64,000 nt of DNA, from positions 54,822,792 to 54,886,791 of the forward strand of contig OX359267.1 of the NCBI GenBank assembly GCA_947179155.2. Direction: 5' to 3'. The notes below the pieces were generated by a model, which searched no databases, was not told the DNA's origin, and was given only the letters and a program-made list of their open reading frames with translations. Made by a program: the position numbers and the translations under genes. Below are positions 61,914-64,000 of the stretch, one piece after another (the first letter of the stretch is position 1; each line of letters starts with the position of its first letter). Source of the stretch: Hedera helix. Its lineage: Eukaryota > Streptophyta > Magnoliopsida > Apiales > Araliaceae.

Positions 61914-63365
61914 TTAGTATAAGCTAAACCACACTCGACACTTGGAACCGCAGTATCTGCAGGCATATTCGGACTTTGAGTTCAGCATATTTAGTACTCT
62001 GTCAGAGTCAAATTCATAATTAGTAACTTGAATGCATTGCCAACCCACAAACAGTGTTGTAGACATCTTCATGTCTAGGGTGAGATGTGTCACCAACGAA
62101 AATTTGTGTACCGTGTTTTCCAGTTCTATCCAACTATATGCAGTTGTTTTCTGCAATTTCTTACCTCTCATCAAGCTTCGCACCCTCAAGGCTTCTTGCC
62201 ATCTACCCGCACTGCCATAAATGTTGGAAAGAAGAATATAGTTTCCGAAGTTTTCGGGCTCTAGTTCTACTAGCTTATTGACGGAGATTTCTGCAAGTTC
62301 CACATTCAAGTGAATCCCACATGCAGTCAGTAAAGTTCCACATATCACAGCATTGGGCTGCACTTCCATCTTACATATAAATTCATAGGCCGGTTTTAGT
62401 TTCCCGGATCTGCAAAAAAGGTTTACGGTACATGCATACATAGTGCTCTATCTTGGGTGAAATTCCATTTTCTAATCTCATGGTTTCAAAGAACTCAAAG
62501 GCCCACTTCAAGAAGTCCTGCATGTGTATAGGCTGTTAGTAACCCTACAAACGTAATTTCATCTTAACCTCAATTTCTTTCATTTTCTCACAGTGAGCAA
62601 TGGCATCCTCTGCAAAACCATTTATGGCAAGCCCCATAATCATCGAATTCCAAGTAACAACATCTTTCTGAGGCATCTTTCAAAATACCTGATGAGCTCT
62701 TTCTAAGTTTCCACATTTGGAATACATGCCCAAAAGTGCCGATGCCACACGAAGATTTGAATCCAAACCATGACTCTCCACATAGCTGCCAATGCTCTTA
62801 CCAGCTTCCACCGAGCTCAGTTGAGCACAGGCTGATAAAACACTGACAATGGTGACATCATTAGGTTTAATTTGTTCACTTTTCATTAGTTCAAAAAGCT
62901 TCAGTGCCTCGCTGGATCTCCCATTTTGAGCATAACCAGCTGCTATCGTTGCACTCTACGCGACAACATCTCTTTCAACCATCTGATCAAACTCTCGACT
63001 GCCTCATCAACAGCCCACATTTTAAATACATTTCCAACAATGCAGTTGAAACTATGATATTGGTGCACAACTTGTTATCATCAATGAAAATCTCGACTCT
63101 CGATCCCATTTCCAGATTTCCAAGTTTAGCGCATATAGAAAGGACGGTCGCCACAGTATATCCATTCGCACGACACTCTTCAATTTGCATTCTTTCAAAA
63201 ATTCTAAAACCCTCTAAATAATCCCCATTATGCGCGTAGCACTAAAGCACAGAATTCCACGAAACAATGGTTTTTTCAGTCATCTCGTCAAAAAGCTTTC
63301 TAGCTGTTATTACATCACCAGACTTTTGAATACCCGGAAATGAAACAATTATAACGTATGGGATC
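61914..63365 (-). pseudogene. decayed pentatricopeptide repeat (PPR, E-type) gene
   Basis: PPR text runs along the minus strand but switches frame and is cut by stops. 63365-63200 reads ARKLFDEMTEKTIVSWNSVL and then a TAG. 63190-62987 has ANGYTVATVLSICAKLGNLE and a STALLEMYLKCG motif. 62886-62680 reads IKPNDVTIVSVLSACAQLSS ... GMYSKCGNLERAHQVF, then TGA. 62670-62450 has KDVVTWNSMIMGLAINGFAE with more breaks. 62441-61914 holds the C-terminal E/E+ region (PNAVICGTLLTACGIH, ENFGNYILLSNIYGSAGRW, TAYSWIELENTVHKF). Functional E-class PPR proteins bind organelle RNA, usually for C-to-U editing. Here several independent frameshifts and stops make a working product very unlikely. The 5' part seems lost or undetectable beyond 63365. 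Confidence 0.85.
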
Positions 63366-64000
63366 CTTCACAATGCAGTTGTACTGATTAAATGTTCCAA
63401 CCGTTAATCAGCTCTAACCAGTGAGTGAGGGATTCAAAGTTTGAATTTGAATGTATAACCAGATTCACCTGGAGCAGGGCCACCCGTTCAAATATTGGGA
63501 ATTTCAAACATTTGCTTTGATTATTTATTTATACTAGTATTAGGGCACCCTATATATATATATATTTTTTTAATAAATAGTTTCTTTACCTTATTAAATG
63601 TAAACTTTTAAGTATAATAAACCTTCAAATTTTGGTTATTACTAAATCCCCTCCTACTTTTGCTTAGTAATATAATGTGTTCATGTTTTCAAATTTCAAC
63701 AACTCCATTCTTATGCTTACGTTTTAGTTGTCAATATAAGAAATAAAAGGCTCAATAAAAAAAAAGTGTAAAAAGCTGAATTTCAAAATAATAAGTAATG
63801 CAACCACTACTTCTTTATCCTTATATTTGAGATTTTTAACCTTGACATTTATAATATGTGTTGACCGTATAAATCTTATCTTTTATTATAATCTATTTAT
63901 TACAACCACGAGTTAAAAATTTTAAATTTAAAGTCATTTTTATTTTGTATTAGGGGCGTGTAAGTTGATTAAAAACAATAATCGAGGACTATGGTTACAA
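63366..64000. other. right-edge AT-rich sequence
   Basis: No gene or element could be supported in this stretch. Confidence 0.5.

Noticed and set aside
1..64000. Search for CRISPR arrays, bacterial operons, riboswitches and tRNA or rRNA genes
   Set aside because: The DNA is plant nuclear in character. I saw no spaced direct repeats of CRISPR type and no structured RNA gene that I could support by eye.

Overview
The window is nuclear DNA of a flowering plant, almost certainly a eudicot. The genes have many short exons with GT-AG introns. The spacers are very AT-rich and full of TA microsatellites and small foldback transposons, and every recognisable protein belongs to a plant family. I cannot name the species from the sequence.

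Layout, left to right. (1) The end of a minus-strand Copia-type LTR element (short LTR plus primer-binding site) runs off the left edge at 1-465. Two exon-like pieces of an unidentified gene follow at 884-1133. (2) A minus-strand two-exon gene for a PRE/BANQUO/KIDARI-type atypical bHLH protein (88 aa) lies at 1318-2012. (3) A 5.7 kb transposon-rich spacer follows. (4) An F-box/kelch-repeat gene on the minus strand (442 aa) has a 1.5 kb 5'-UTR intron holding a 22-base poly-G run. (5) A four-exon alpha-tubulin pseudogene on the minus strand (14398-18316) keeps its introns but carries a frameshift and a stop at the Tyr224 codon. (6) An 8.5 kb AT-rich spacer follows. (7) A second, more canonical PRE-type bHLH gene is on the plus strand (99 aa, 27218-28083). 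(8) A secreted aldose 1-epimerase (galactose mutarotase) gene with five exons is on the minus strand (31204-33000). (9) An 18-exon half-size ABCA transporter is on the minus strand (34153-46788, 947 aa, ABCA3-12 type). (10) A 6.8 kb divergent intergenic region follows. (11) A 16-exon half-size ABCA2-like transporter is on the plus strand (53599-60633, 963 aa). (12) A decayed PPR gene is on the minus strand (about 61914-63365).

All exon boundaries given here were worked out by hand from splice sites and reading phase. For the five intact spliced coding genes (both PRE genes, the epimerase and both ABCA genes) every phase closes and the reading frame is continuous from ATG to stop. For the F-box gene the coding exon is single.

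The set PRE-type bHLH + ABCA2 + ABCA3-12-type + aldose epimerase + PPR recalls, from memory, the Arabidopsis chromosome 3 neighbourhood around At3g47710-At3g47840. The gene content therefore looks like conserved microsynteny rather than a newly assembled system. I found no gene cluster that looks like an undescribed pathway. The points most worth a second look are: the dead intron-bearing tubulin; an EF-hand-like Asp/Asn loop between cysteines in the lumenal loop of one ABCA protein; an 84-nt stop-free intron inside the ATPase domain of the other; a GC-AG intron; and a 41-bp-period tandem duplication across a stop codon.
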